Assembly (NCBI GenBank): GCA_004020645.1
Contig: SAQL01000015.1
Location: forward strand, 62,001 to 126,000
Length of the DNA: 64,000 bases
Reading direction: 5' to 3'
From: Mesorhizobium sp.
Lineage (GTDB): Bacteria; Pseudomonadota; Alphaproteobacteria; Rhizobiales; Rhizobiaceae
Within the stretch, counting starts at the first letter, position 1, and the number at the start of each line of letters is the position of its first letter. The notes beneath the pieces were generated by a model. The model was given only the letters and a program-made list of their open reading frames with translations, did no database searches and was not told the origin of the DNA. Position numbers and translations under genes: made by a program. Of this stretch, positions 42,479 through 52,741 are shown one piece after another.

Positions 42479-44314
42479 TTACACTCGCACCTTGACATAG
42501 GTGCCTGGCGCATCGCCCAGGGTTTTCATGTGATTGCCGGGTTTACGCGCCGGCACGCGGGTGTCGTCCTTGGCCTCGATCCAGCGTTGCCAGTGCGGCC
42601 ACCAGGAGCCGGGATGGTTTGTCGCCCCGGCGAGCCACTGGTCGAAGTCGCCCGCCGGCTTGCCGCCGGTCCAGTAGTGATATTTCTGCGCTGCCGGTGG
42701 ATTGACGACGCCGGCGATGTGGCCGGAGCCGGCCATGACGTAGTCGACCTCGCCGCCGAAATATTTCGAGCCGAGGAACACCGAAAGCGCCGGCGCGATA
42801 TGGTCTTCCTTGGAGGCGAGGTTGTAGACCGGGATGGTGACATCCTTCAGCGATACTTCGCGGCCCGCCAGTTCCATCTTGCCTTGCGAAAGTCTGTTCT
42901 CGAGATAGCAATTGCGCAGGTAAAAGGAATGGTTGGCTGCGGCCATGCGGGTCGAATCGGCGTTCCAGTAGAGCAGGTCGAAGGGCAGGGGATCCTTGCC
43001 GCGCATGTAGTTGTTGACGACATAGGGCCAGATCAGGTCGCCCGAGCGCAGCATGTTGAAGGCGGTCGCCATCTTGGTGCCGTCGAGATAGCCTTTCTCG
43101 TTCATCGCCTTTTCGACGGCCGCGACCTGCTCCTCGTCGACGAACACTTTCAGGTCGCCGGCATGGGTGAAATCGACCTGCGTGGTGAAGAAGGTAGCCG
43201 ATTTGATGCGGTGGTCGCCTTCCTGCGCCATCAGCGCCAGGGCCGCCGCCAGAAGCGTGCCGCCGACGCAATAGCCGACGGCGTTGACGTCCTGTTCACC
43301 GGTGGCCTTTTCGATCGTGTCCAGGCCGTATTGCAGGCCCTCTCTGATATAGGCCTCCCAGCTCTTGGTGCCGTGCCGCTCGTCCGGGTTGATCCAGGAG
43401 ATGACGAAGACGGTGTGGCCCTGCTCGACGGCCCAGCGGATGAAGGATTTTTGCGGGTTGAGATCGAGAATGTAGAATTTGTTGATCCATGGCGGGCAGA
43501 TCAGCAGCGGCCGCTTGAGCACGGTCTCGGTCGCAGGATCGTACTGCAGGATCTCGGCGACATCGCTGCGGCCCACCACCTTGCCAGGTGTCGTGGCCAG
43601 GTTCTTGCCGATCTCGAAGGACGAGTAATCTGCCTGCCTCAGTTTCAGGTCGCCCTTGCCGGCGGCGATGTCCTCCGCCAGCATCTTCATGCCGCGCACC
43701 AGGTTTTCGCCATTCGAAGCGATGGTCTCGCGAAACAGTTCCGGATTGGTCAGGATGAAATTCGACGGCGAGATGGCGTTGGACACCTGCTTGACGTAAA
43801 AGCTGGCCTTGTGGCGGGTGTGCTCGTCCAGGCCATCGGCGTGCTCGACCAGCTCGGTCGCCCAGCGCGAGGTGACGAGATAGGCCTGCTTGAGGAAATC
43901 GAAGAAAGCGTTGCGGCCCCATTCCGGGTCCTGGAAGCGCTTGTCGCCGCGCTCGGGCTTGACCGCGTCTTCGGCGTCTTCGCCGCCGGCGCTGAGGCGC
44001 TGGATCGAGTTGGCCCAGACGGTCATGTAGCCGGAGAACAGCCGCGTCTGCGCCTCCAGCGCGCGCTGCGGATCGGAAAGCCAGTATTCGCTGAGCTTGG
44101 AGAAGGTCTTCACCATGTCGACGACGGGCTCGGCGACATGATCGCGCACCTCGCCTTTTTCCCGCGGCTCGGCCCATGCGGAGGCCGCCTTGCCGGCCTG
44201 CTCGATCATGCGTGCCATGTTCAAGGCAAAGCGTTCCGGGTCCTTCACCAGATATTGCTCGACGGTGGAAGGCCGCTCATCTTCCGTTTTTCCCGAATCG
44301 GGTGTTTTGGACAT
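42479..44314 (-). CDS. phaC: Class I poly(3-hydroxyalkanoate) synthase
   Basis: Polymerises hydroxyacyl-CoA to storage polyester on granules; 611 aa from the ATG at 44314, preceded by GGGAGGAAC. The lipase-like box is GYCVGGTL with catalytic Cys; Asp is in ASKEDHIAP and His in AGSGHIAGV. PPWINKFYILDLNPQKSFIR and SWWPHW are class I signatures. Monocistronic, divergent from the lipoprotein gene at 44411. The 214-base gap at its 3' side shows no gene. Confidence 0.96.
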   Translation of the reverse strand: MSKTPDSGKTEDERPSTVEQYLVKDPERFALNMARMIEQAGKAASAWAEPREKGEVRDHVAEPVVDMVKTFSKLSEYWLSDPQRALEAQTRLFSGYMTVWANSIQRLSAGGEDAEDAVKPERGDKRFQDPEWGRNAFFDFLKQAYLVTSRWATELVEHADGLDEHTRHKASFYVKQVSNAISPSNFILTNPELFRETIASNGENLVRGMKMLAEDIAAGKGDLKLRQADYSSFEIGKNLATTPGKVVGRSDVAEILQYDPATETVLKRPLLICPPWINKFYILDLNPQKSFIRWAVEQGHTVFVISWINPDERHGTKSWEAYIREGLQYGLDTIEKATGEQDVNAVGYCVGGTLLAAALALMAQEGDHRIKSATFFTTQVDFTHAGDLKVFVDEEQVAAVEKAMNEKGYLDGTKMATAFNMLRSGDLIWPYVVNNYMRGKDPLPFDLLYWNADSTRMAAANHSFYLRNCYLENRLSQGKMELAGREVSLKDVTIPVYNLASKEDHIAPALSVFLGSKYFGGEVDYVMAGSGHIAGVVNPPAAQKYHYWTGGKPAGDFDQWLAGATNHPGSWWPHWQRWIEAKDDTRVPARKPGNHMKTLGDAPGTYVKVRV

Positions 44315-44410
44315 GGTTGGCGGGTTCCTCCCGAAGCGTTTTCTTGACATATTACCATGGGATGTCCGACAGGGTCCAACGTGCTCTACCTCGGCTGCCA
44401 AGGAAACAAT

Positions 44411-44818
44411 ATGACGATTAATATTGGCGACGCTGTTTTTTCTACCACTGGTTTTTCCGGCACTGGTCGTTTTTGCCGCATGGGGGCGGCGATCGTCCTG
44501 CTGGCGATATCAGGCTGTTCGAGCACCAACGTCGAGGGTACCACGCCGGTCGCGGCTGGCGACGGGCCGAAGAACACCGGCACCTATCCGAACCTGAATA
44601 TCCCGCCGCAGGCAGCGGCAGAGCAGTTCACCGAGGCGGAAAAGAACGCCAAGCTCGCCCAGTTGAAAGCCGACCAGCAGGCGCAGGGCTCAAAAGGCGG
44701 CGCGGTCAAGGCCACGAACCAGGCGGCGCTGAACACACTGGCAAAGAAGCACGCCGCCGACGCGCTGAAGCAGATCGAAGCCAAATGCGATCCCGCCCTC
44801 GACCCTACCTGCAAATAG
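44411..44818 (+). CDS. Small lipoprotein, unknown function
   Basis: 135 aa from the ATG at 44411 (AAGGAAACAAT upstream). Signal with lipobox ISGC then SSTNVEG; the mature part is polar and rich in Ala, Lys and Gln, with a probable helix QFTEAEKNAKLAQLKADQQA. No known family recognised, but rhizobial genomes often carry such a lipoprotein beside phaC. Confidence 0.75.
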   Translation: MTINIGDAVFSTTGFSGTGRFCRMGAAIVLLAISGCSSTNVEGTTPVAAGDGPKNTGTYPNLNIPPQAAAEQFTEAEKNAKLAQLKADQQAQGSKGGAVKATNQAALNTLAKKHAADALKQIEAKCDPALDPTCK

Positions 44819-44898
44819 GGTTATATCGCGCGACCGACAACCACCTTTGCCAAAAACCGCTTTGACCGTCTGGAAATTGACCCACCACTGGAACTGAT

Positions 44899-46116
44899 AT
44901 GGAAGAATTTCACAAGGTCCGCCGGCTTCCGCCCTATGTGTTCGAGCAGGTCAACCGGCTAAAGGCCAGTGCCCGCTCGCGCGGCGCCGACATCATCGAC
45001 CTTGGCATGGGCAATCCGGACCTGCCGACGCCCAAGGCCATCGTCGATAAATTGTGCGAGGTCGTGCGCGATCCGCGCACGCACCGCTATTCGTCGTCGC
45101 GCGGCATTCCGGGCCTGCGCCGCGCCCAGGCCAATTACTATGCCCGCCGTTTCGGCGTGAAACTCGACCCGGACACGCAAGTGGTGGCGACGCTGGGCTC
45201 GAAGGAAGGCTTTGCCAATATGGCGCAGGCGATCACCGCGCCCGGCGATGTGATCCTGTGCCCCAACCCGACCTATCCGATCCACGCTTTCGGCTTCATC
45301 ATGTCGGGCGGCGTCATCCGCTCGTTGCAGGTTGAGCCGGACGACGGCTTCATTCCGGCGCTGGAGCGCGGCATTCGCCATTCGATCCCGAAGCCGCTGG
45401 CATTGATCCTCAATTATCCGTCGAACCCGACGGCGCAGGTCGCCTCGCTCGATTTCTACAAGGACGTGGTTGCCTTCGCCAAGAAGAACGACATCATCAT
45501 CCTGTCGGATCTTGCTTATTCGGAAATCTATTTTGACGGCAATCCGCCGCCTTCGGTGCTGCAGGTGCCGGGCGCGATCGACGTGGCGGTCGAGTTCACC
45601 TCGATGTCGAAGACCTTTTCCATGCCCGGCTGGCGGATGGGCTTTGCCGTCGGCAACGAGCGGCTGATCTCGGCGCTGACCAGGGTGAAATCCTATCTAG
45701 ACTACGGCGCTTTCACGCCGATCCAGGTGGCGGCCGCGCACGCGCTCAACGGCGACGGCGCCGATATCGCCGAAGTGCGCGACATCTACCACAAGCGCCG
45801 CGACGTTATGGTCGATGCCTTCAGCCGCGCCGGCTGGACTGTTCCGGCGCCGGCGGCGTCGATGTTCGCCTGGGCGCCGATCCCGGAGCCGTTCAAGCAT
45901 CTCGGTTCGCTCGAATTCTCCAAGCTTCTGATCGAGCATGCCGACGTGGCGGTGGCGCCGGGCGTCGGCTTCGGCGAACATGGCGACGATCATGTGCGCA
46001 TCGCGCTGGTCGAGAACGAGCACCGGATCCGGCAGGCGGCGCGCAACATCAAGCGCTTCCTGGCGTCCAGCGCCAAACAGCCCAACAATGTGGTGCCGCT
46101 CGCCGCGCATCGTTGA
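44899..46116 (+). CDS. Class I/II aminotransferase (alanine/aspartate group)
   Basis: PLP enzyme of 405 aa. The N-terminal LPPYVFEQVNRLKASARSRG and DIIDLGMGNPDLPTP, the NYPSNPTAQ stretch, and the PLP Lys in TSMSKTFSMPGWRMGF fit the AlaC/DapL-like group. In rhizobia this gene usually precedes hom and is annotated as alanine or LL-diaminopimelate aminotransferase; I cannot decide between them. hom follows after 43 bases. Confidence 0.9.
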   Translation: MEEFHKVRRLPPYVFEQVNRLKASARSRGADIIDLGMGNPDLPTPKAIVDKLCEVVRDPRTHRYSSSRGIPGLRRAQANYYARRFGVKLDPDTQVVATLGSKEGFANMAQAITAPGDVILCPNPTYPIHAFGFIMSGGVIRSLQVEPDDGFIPALERGIRHSIPKPLALILNYPSNPTAQVASLDFYKDVVAFAKKNDIIILSDLAYSEIYFDGNPPPSVLQVPGAIDVAVEFTSMSKTFSMPGWRMGFAVGNERLISALTRVKSYLDYGAFTPIQVAAAHALNGDGADIAEVRDIYHKRRDVMVDAFSRAGWTVPAPAASMFAWAPIPEPFKHLGSLEFSKLLIEHADVAVAPGVGFGEHGDDHVRIALVENEHRIRQAARNIKRFLASSAKQPNNVVPLAAHR

Positions 46117-46159
46117 GTGCTTGATCACATCAACCAATCCTTGAGGGGCGTCGCCGGAC

Positions 46160-47473
46160 ATGGCTGAAGCGTTGCGTGTTGGAATCGCCGGTCTCGGCAC
46201 TGTCGGCGCATCGGTGGCGCGCGTGCTGCGCGACAAGGCGGCGGAACTGACGCGGCAATGCGGCCGCGAGATCGTCGTCTCAGCCGTTTCGGCCCGCGAT
46301 CGCAAACGCGACCGCGGCGTCGACCTCGGCGCGGCCAAATGGTTCGACGATCCGGTAGGGATGGCGGAGATCGCCGAGATCGACGTGTTCGTCGAGCTGA
46401 TCGGCGGCGACGAGGGGCCGTCGCGATCATCCGTGAAAGCAGCGCTTGAAACCGGCCGCCACGTCGTCACCGCCAACAAGGCGCTGCTCGCCAAGCACGG
46501 CGTGGCGCTGGCCGAGATCGCCGAGAGGAAGGGCGTGCTGCTCAATTACGAGGCGGCGGTGGCGGGCGGCATTCCGGTCATCAAGACGATGCGCGAGGCG
46601 ATGGCCGGCAATTCGGTGACCCGTGTCTTCGGCATCCTCAACGGCACCTGCAACTATATCCTGACCCGCATGGAAGCCGAGGGCTTGTCGTTCGACGCCT
46701 GCCTGAAGGACGCGCAGCGGCTCGGCTATGCCGAGGCCGACCCGACCTTCGACATCGAGGGCCATGACACCGCGCACAAGCTGTCGATCCTGACCAGCCT
46801 TGCCTTCGGCACGAGGATTGCCGCCAACGACATCTACATGGAGGGGATTTCCAACATCAGTCAGGCCGACATCCGCGCAGCCGGCGATCTCGGCTACCGC
46901 ATAAAACTACTCGGCGTCGCCCAACGCACGGAGAGCGGGATCGAACAGCGTGTGCACCCGACCATGGTGCCGACGGCCTCGGTCATCGCGCAGGTGCACG
47001 GCGTCACCAACGCGGTGGCCATCGAAACCGATATTCTGGGCGAACTCCTGCTCTCCGGTCCCGGTGCCGGTGGCAATGCCACCGCATCGGCGGTGGTCGG
47101 CGACATCGCCGACATCGCCAAGAGCCGGCCCGGTTTCCAGCACGGTCCCGTCTTCGGCCTGCCGGCGAAGGAATTGCGGCCGTACAAGAAGGCGCAGATG
47201 CGCAGCCATGCCGGCGGCTATTTCATCCGGCTGACCGTGCATGACCGCATCGGTGTCTTTGCCGCCATCGCCAAGCGCATGGCCGACAACGAAATTTCGC
47301 TGGAATCTATCGTGCAGCACGCCGCTGGGCCGGATACCGCCTTGCAGAAGACGGTGATCCTCGTCACCCACGAGACGACGGAAGCGGCGGTCCGCAAGGC
47401 TGTCGACGGCATCACCAGGGACGATCATCTGACCGACAAGCCGCAGGTTATCCGCATCGAGCGCGCGGAATAG
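46160..47473 (+). CDS. hom: Homoserine dehydrogenase
   Basis: Reduces aspartate semialdehyde to homoserine for Thr and Met; 437 aa. NAD(P) motif GIAGLGTVGASVAR at the N-terminus; catalytic region NYEAAVAGGIPVIKTMRE and GILNGTCNYILTRME; C-terminal ACT domain (YFIRLTVHDRIGVFAAIAKR), which gives feedback control by threonine in the family. It forms an operon with the aminotransferase and perhaps glpX. Confidence 0.96.
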   Translation: MAEALRVGIAGLGTVGASVARVLRDKAAELTRQCGREIVVSAVSARDRKRDRGVDLGAAKWFDDPVGMAEIAEIDVFVELIGGDEGPSRSSVKAALETGRHVVTANKALLAKHGVALAEIAERKGVLLNYEAAVAGGIPVIKTMREAMAGNSVTRVFGILNGTCNYILTRMEAEGLSFDACLKDAQRLGYAEADPTFDIEGHDTAHKLSILTSLAFGTRIAANDIYMEGISNISQADIRAAGDLGYRIKLLGVAQRTESGIEQRVHPTMVPTASVIAQVHGVTNAVAIETDILGELLLSGPGAGGNATASAVVGDIADIAKSRPGFQHGPVFGLPAKELRPYKKAQMRSHAGGYFIRLTVHDRIGVFAAIAKRMADNEISLESIVQHAAGPDTALQKTVILVTHETTEAAVRKAVDGITRDDHLTDKPQVIRIERAE

Positions 47474-47614
47474 GGATTTCTCCTTCTCCTTCAATCGATT
47501 GATATCGTTGTGTTTTCAAAAAAGGCCCGCCCAGGTCTTGCTGTTGTCATGGAGCTTTGACACAACCGGCGCGCTTCTGGCGGGAGGCAATGTGCCAACG
47601 AGGGTTGTCCACCG

Positions 47615-48598
47615 ATGAACGTTGCCCAGAACATCGTCGCCGGCCTTGACCGGATACTCACCATGGAACTGGTGCGTGTCACCGAACGCGCCGCGGTTGC
47701 GGCGGCAAGGTTGCGCGGACGCGGCGACGAAAAGGCCGCCGACCAGGTTGCGGTCGACGCGATGCGCGAGGAGCTCAACCGCCTCGCCATCAGCGGCACG
47801 GTGGTGATCGGCGAAGGCGAGCGCGACGAGGCGCCAATGCTCTATATCGGCGAAGAGGTCGGTTCCGGCAAAGGCCCGGCGGTCGACATCGCGCTCGACC
47901 CGCTCGAAGGCACGACGATCTGCGCCAAGAACCTGCCCAATGCGCTGGCCGTCATCGCCATTGCGGAAAAGGGCAGTCTCCTGTTTGCGCCCGACGTCTA
48001 TATGGACAAGATCGCCATTGGCCCGGGCTACGCGGACGGCATCATCGACATCGATGCCTCGCCGGCCGAAAACATCGCCGGCCTGGCCAGGGCCAAGGGC
48101 GTGCCGGTGTCGGAGATCACTGCCTGCATCCTCGACCGGCCGCGCCATGGCGCGCTGATCGAGGCGGTGCGCGCCACTGGCGCAGCAATCCGGCTGATCG
48201 GCGATGGTGACGTCGCCGGCGTCATCCACACCACCGATCCGGACGAAACCGGCATCGACATCTATCTCGGCACCGGCGGCGCGCCGGAGGGCGTGCTGGC
48301 GGCGGCAGCGTTGCGCTGCACCGGCGGCCAGATGCAGGGAAGGCTGATCCTCGACACGCCGCAAAAGCTGGCGCGCGCGGCGAAGATGGGCATCCTGGAT
48401 CCGAAGCGGGTCTACCGCGCGCAAGACATGGCGCGCGGGGACGTGCTGTTCGCGGCAACCGGCGTGACCGACGGCAACATGCTGGCCGGCGTCAAGTTCG
48501 GTCGCAATTCCATCACCACGCATACGATCGTGCTGCGCTCGTCGTCGCGCACCGTGCGCGAGATCAAGGCAAGGCACCAGGATCTGGAAAAGTTTTGA
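47615..48598 (+). CDS. glpX: Fructose-1,6-bisphosphatase, class II
   Basis: Gluconeogenic phosphatase of 327 aa. Metal and substrate sites: GEGERDEAPMLYIGEEVG and DIALDPLEGTTICAKNLPNA; GTGGAPEGVLAAAALRC near the end is typical. GGCGGGAGGC lies about 20 bases upstream of the start. The hom-glpX-recJ order is common in Rhizobiales. Confidence 0.95.
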   Translation: MNVAQNIVAGLDRILTMELVRVTERAAVAAARLRGRGDEKAADQVAVDAMREELNRLAISGTVVIGEGERDEAPMLYIGEEVGSGKGPAVDIALDPLEGTTICAKNLPNALAVIAIAEKGSLLFAPDVYMDKIAIGPGYADGIIDIDASPAENIAGLARAKGVPVSEITACILDRPRHGALIEAVRATGAAIRLIGDGDVAGVIHTTDPDETGIDIYLGTGGAPEGVLAAAALRCTGGQMQGRLILDTPQKLARAAKMGILDPKRVYRAQDMARGDVLFAATGVTDGNMLAGVKFGRNSITTHTIVLRSSSRTVREIKARHQDLEKF

Positions 48599-48659
48599 TT
48601 CCCGACTCGGCCAGCCGTCGCATATTGTGAGAAATGACAATCCGCAGACGGCGCGTCGC

Positions 48660-50444
48660 ATGACGGGCGAAAACCGTATCTTCCTTGACGTCAGGCAGTC
48701 GGCATCAGGTGTTTCCTGGGAACACCGGCTGACCGAGCGGCAGGACATGACGGCGCTTGCCATAGCGCAAGGCTATGGCGTGCCGGACATCGTCGCGCGC
48801 GTCCTTGCCGGGCGCGGCGTGACCGCCGAGCAGACCGAGCGGTTCCTTGATCCGACCATCCGCGACCTTTTGCCGGACCCGGCGTCGCTGACCGACATGG
48901 ACAAGGCCGCCGCCCGCATCGCCGGGGCAATTATTGCCAGGGAAAAGGTGGCGATCTTCGGCGACTATGATGTCGATGGCGCCGCCTCGTCGGCGCTGCT
49001 CAAGCGGTTTCTCACGCATTTCTCCGTGCCAGCGGAGATCTACATACCGGATCGTATCTTCGAGGGGTACGGTCCCAACCCGGAAGCCATGCGCGAACTC
49101 GTCTCGCGCGGCGCAACGCTGATCGTCACCGTCGATTGCGGCACCAACAGCGCCGTCTCCATCGACGCGGCGAACGCTGCCGGCGCCGATGTCGTGGTGC
49201 TCGACCATCACCAGCTCGGCGGTCCGTTGCCGGCAGCGGTTGCGGTCGTCAATCCCAATCGCGAGGACGACCTTTCGGGGCAGGGCCATCTTTGTGCCGC
49301 CGGCGTCGTCTTCCTGGCTCTGGTGCAGACGGCGAAGGTCCTGCGCGGCCGGTTGACGGATGCCGAACCGCCCGACCTGCTCGGCTTGCTCGATCTTGTG
49401 GCCCTGGCGACCGTCTGCGACGTGGTGCCGCTGACCGGCGTCAACCGCGCCTTCGTGGTCAAGGGGCTGCAGATGGCGCGCCAGCAGAGGAACGAAGGGC
49501 TGGCGGCGTTGGCGCGGGTCTCGCGCATCGGCGAGCCGGTCAGCACCTTCCACCTGGCCTATCTGATCGGCCCGCGCATCAATGCTGGCGGGCGCATCGG
49601 CGACGCAGCGCTCGGCAGCCGCCTGCTCGCCACCGACGATCCCGTCGAGGCCCGCACCATCGCCGAGACGCTGGACCGGCTCAATCAGGAGCGGCAGCAG
49701 ATGGAACTGGAAATGCTGGCCGCGGCACGCGTCGAGGCCGATGCCGAGCTTGCTGGCGGCAATGGGCCGGCCATCGTCGTCACCGGCAGCTCCAGCTGGC
49801 ATCCGGGCATCGTCGGCCTGCTGGCCTCGCGGCTCAAGGACCATGCGCGCCGGCCCGCTTTCGCCATCGCCTTCAACGCCAACGGTGTCGGCACGGGGTC
49901 GGGCCGTTCGGTGTCGGGCTTCGACCTTGGCAGGCTGGTGCGTGAGGCGGCCATTGCCGGGCTGATCGTCAAGGGCGGCGGCCATGGCATGGCGGCCGGC
50001 ATCACAGTGGAGCGGGCGAAACTTGGCGCGCTCAGGGCCTTCTTCGAGGAACGAGCGGCGGCCGACGTGTTCCGGCTGCAGGGCGAGGAAAGCTTGGCGA
50101 TCGACGGTGCGCTGGCCGCCGAGGGTGCGACGCTCGGCCTGCTCGATGCATTGGAGAAAGCCGGCCCGTTCGGCGCCGGGCATGTCGCACCGGTCTTCGC
50201 GCTGCCGCGCCATCGCCTCGCAGATGCAAGGCCGGTCGGCACCAATCACATCCGCGCCGAGTTGCAGTCGGAAAGCGGCGGCCGCATCCAGGCGATCGCC
50301 TTTCGCGCCGTCGATACGGCGCTCGGCGAATTCCTGTTCAAGAACAGGGGCAAGCCGGTGCACGTCGCCGGTTCGCTGTCGGGCAATCACTGGAACGGCA
50401 ACCGCACGGTGCAGTTCCGCATCGTCGATGCCGCGTTGGCTTGA
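48660..50444 (+). CDS. recJ: Single-stranded-DNA exonuclease RecJ
   Basis: 5'-3' ssDNA exonuclease of the DHH family; about 594 aa from ATG 48660 (a GTG at 48627 would add 11 residues). DHH motifs: AIFGDYDVDGAASSALL, VTVDCGTNS and VLDHHQLGG; DHHA1 nucleic-acid site GSGRSVSGFDLGRLVREA and KGGGHGMAAGIT. The C-terminal OB domain ends at VQFRIVDAALA. Confidence 0.95.
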   Translation: MTGENRIFLDVRQSASGVSWEHRLTERQDMTALAIAQGYGVPDIVARVLAGRGVTAEQTERFLDPTIRDLLPDPASLTDMDKAAARIAGAIIAREKVAIFGDYDVDGAASSALLKRFLTHFSVPAEIYIPDRIFEGYGPNPEAMRELVSRGATLIVTVDCGTNSAVSIDAANAAGADVVVLDHHQLGGPLPAAVAVVNPNREDDLSGQGHLCAAGVVFLALVQTAKVLRGRLTDAEPPDLLGLLDLVALATVCDVVPLTGVNRAFVVKGLQMARQQRNEGLAALARVSRIGEPVSTFHLAYLIGPRINAGGRIGDAALGSRLLATDDPVEARTIAETLDRLNQERQQMELEMLAAARVEADAELAGGNGPAIVVTGSSSWHPGIVGLLASRLKDHARRPAFAIAFNANGVGTGSGRSVSGFDLGRLVREAAIAGLIVKGGGHGMAAGITVERAKLGALRAFFEERAAADVFRLQGEESLAIDGALAAEGATLGLLDALEKAGPFGAGHVAPVFALPRHRLADARPVGTNHIRAELQSESGGRIQAIAFRAVDTALGEFLFKNRGKPVHVAGSLSGNHWNGNRTVQFRIVDAALA

Positions 50445-50548
50445 GCGTTGTGAGGCGGCTTAGGTCATTAGCGCAGAAGTTTTGATAGGTCGGACGTGCT
50501 TGCGTTGGGGAATCGCATACCTTGGATGTTAGCCGAAACGCCCATCAC

Positions 50549-50734
50549 TTCGTCATCCTGGGGCGGAGCAAGGAGCGAAGCGACGCAGTGCAGACCCCAG
50601 GATCCATGCCATGACGTCAGAGCATCGCTGCGGCGCAGAATACTGTTCCGCTGCATTCTTCGGCTGATGTCACGGCATGGATCCCAGGGTCTCCGCGACG
50701 GAGCTTTGCTCCTGCTTCGCCCAGGGATGACGAA
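50549..50734. repeat. Large imperfect inverted repeat element
   Basis: Arms TTCGTCATCCTGGG... and ...CCCAGGGATGACGAA, with further pairing between GGATCCATGCCATGACG and CGGCATGGATCC. This 186-base structured repeat, with GAGCAAAGGAGC-like inner blocks, is a familiar intergenic element in Mesorhizobium-type genomes. It marks the start of a gene-poor scar zone. Confidence 0.8.
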
Positions 50735-50849
50735 GTTGGGAGGCTTCGGCCAATCTCCACCGGGGACAGATCGTTCCGGGACTCGTGCGGCACTCGCCGG
50801 CGAAGCCGGTCACTTTCAGATCGTATACGGGCGCCGACGGCTGAGGAAC

Positions 50850-51022
50850 CGGCGCAAAAACTCGAGTCTGCCGGCGCTGATCGAGCTGGTGCTGGCGCGG
50901 CCGGTCGTGTCGGCCGGACTGATCGCGGCCGAGCTGAAAATCAGCCAGCGGGCGGCGCTCGGTCTCGTCGCCGAACTCGCGATTCGCGAGGTGACGGGCA
51001 GGGGGCGCTACCGGCGTGGGGA
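50850..51022 (+). pseudogene. Remnant of a DUF1612/helix-turn-helix gene
   Basis: One frame reads NSSLPALIELVLARPVVSAG then LIAAELKISQRAALGLVAEL and REVTGRGRYR, the C-terminal helix-turn-helix of rhizobial DUF1612 proteins. Before it is the inverted repeat, after it unrelated sequence. The N-terminal four-fifths of the gene is missing. Confidence 0.6.
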
Positions 51023-51333
51023 ATTGTGTGACGAAAATCGAAAGCCGCCCAGCGCCGTGATGGATTGCCACCGGGATCATAGTGACGAGCACGCCGCAGG
51101 GACTAGGGTCGCCGGCTGGATGAAAGCTGCGGGAAACCGCCCGAACACGCGCGACGAGCTTTTATCGAAGCGGCGAAAGAAGCTGGCATTCTGATGGAGT
51201 ATGATTGGTGAGGCGTGCCGCCTCCCCATCTTGAACCGTCATCAGGCTGACAACACATTTCTGCGATGGTCGCCGACGATCCCAACGGCGGCTCCATCAC
51301 ACCCGCGAGCCGTTCGACAAAGTGGAGGAACGA

Positions 51334-51507
51334 ATGAACGCCACGGCTTTCAGCAGCCCAATCTTCGTGAAGAACGGGGCCTACATGGTGCAGGAGATTG
51401 CCGATCTCGTGGACGCGATCGGTTTTCTGGAGGAGTGGCCGGAGGATCGCCGCAACCTGATCCATGAAACAGCTTCCAAATCGGGCAGCGGCAAGGTGCA
51501 GGTGTAG
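51334..51507 (+). CDS. DUF982 protein, short (probably truncated)
   Basis: 57 aa: SPIFVKNGAYMVQEIADLVD then AIGFLEEWPEDRRNLIHETA and KSGSGKVQV. The middle matches DUF982, but members usually continue another 30 residues with a conserved end. A +1 frame after the stop reads CLASFAAQKIRVSAD, which resembles that end, so a frameshift is possible. GGAGGA precedes the ATG. Confidence 0.6.
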   Translation: MNATAFSSPIFVKNGAYMVQEIADLVDAIGFLEEWPEDRRNLIHETASKSGSGKVQV

Positions 51508-51834
51508 CCGCATTCGGCGGTGCCTCGCCTCTTTTGCCGCCCAAAAGATCCGCGTATCGGCGGATGCGCGTTGGTCTTTGTGTGAATCGGCAGCACAGCG
51601 CTCTCGAGCGGGTTGAGCGGGTCGTCGGGTAGCGGGTGGGGCGGTGTGGATGTTCCTGAACCGAGCCCCCGTTTGCAGGAAACCATCCAGTGTTCGGACA
51701 TTGACAGTCGGAGGCCCGGCACGGGGCGGGAGTGCCGGGCCTTGTGGTCGTCCATGAGTTCAATCTAGGTTCGACTGAGTTCAAGCTTGCGCTCGTTTGG
51801 TTAATGAGCGGTTAATCGAAACTGAACAGCCACG
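51508..51834. other. Gap without a gene; one strong hairpin
   Basis: No convincing frame. AAGGCCCGGCACTCCCGCCC on the minus strand is part of a hairpin at about 51713-51742 (GGCCCGGCAC / GTGCCGGGCC, small loop) followed by TTGTGGT on the plus strand; it may be a terminator for plus-strand transcription. Confidence 0.45.
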
Positions 51835-52128
51835 TCAGGCCATCTTGGCGGTGATCTTTGCTATATCGGCAGCGTCGAACGCCCTTAACGTTTGGGTTTT
51901 GATATTGCCCATCGCAGCGACCGAAAAAGTTAGCGCCGTCGCCGCGATGTCGTCATCGGCTTCGGCGATGGTGACGACATCATACTGACCAAGCGTCCAG
52001 AAAAGCGAGTGCACCGTGACTCCGCTTTTGGCGGCCATCTCCTTGAAAGCCTCGGCACGCTTCTGGGTATCCTTGATCCCCTTGGCGCCCTGATCGGTAA
52101 AATTCGCGAGTATGACGTAATAAGCCAT
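51835..52128 (-). CDS. GYD domain protein
   Basis: 97 aa from the ATG at 52128, which has GGGAGG upstream; the family N-terminus MAYYVILANFTDQGAKGIKD starts there. LGQYDVVTIAEADDD is the central GYD-type motif. Small ferredoxin-like fold, function unknown. The 960 bases on its 5' side hold only an Lrp-type remnant. Confidence 0.88.
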   Translation of the reverse strand: MAYYVILANFTDQGAKGIKDTQKRAEAFKEMAAKSGVTVHSLFWTLGQYDVVTIAEADDDIAATALTFSVAAMGNIKTQTLRAFDAADIAKITAKMA

Positions 52129-52741
52129 GTGAACCTCCCAAAAGTGAATAAGGAGGCGTGCGGGCGCTTCCGGCGCGACCGCCGTTTCTCCCAATCACAT
52201 GTTATCACGCGGGCACAAAGGTCGCATCCGCCCATCGCACTGGAAACTTTAACCGGTGTCCTCCCACATCAACCGTGAACCAAAGCGCGAAAAACTCGGC
52301 CGTCATGCTCCCGCCCGGTAAGATCGGCCCGGCTGCTTGGAAAGGGCCCTCAATCAAACAGCCGGGGCCAAGTCGGCCCGCGGAGGCCGCGAGTGGAGAA
52401 CTAGCTTCCGAAATTCCGGAAGTTCAATTCCCCAAAACAGCGGAGGGATACCCCCAAGGCACATTTGGCGGCCTCTTTGCCGCAGAGCTAATATAAAGTA
52501 GCCAGTGCGCATCTCTTCCTACCCGATCGCATTGGCTAGGTGTAAATCGGCGGGGGCTTCAGCGCCGATCAGCGCGATAAGCTCATTGAAATGTCAGTGG
52601 TGGGTGGGGTCACGCAGGGACGCCGATTCACACATAGTTCGGCGGGCGGCAAAAACCGCAAAGCACAACGGTGTCGTCAGCCGGAATTAGCATGGCTTTG
52701 CCAACGCCGATGAAGTCGAACATCAGCGGCTCGAACAGCCA

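Noticed and set aside
42419..44347. A 642-codon open frame antisense to phaC
   Set aside because: Mirror frame of the synthase gene; no recognisable features and no ribosome site.
51350..51784. Two minus-strand frames of 124-144 codons
   Set aside because: Overlap the DUF982 gene and a terminator-like hairpin; Pro/Arg-rich with no domain.
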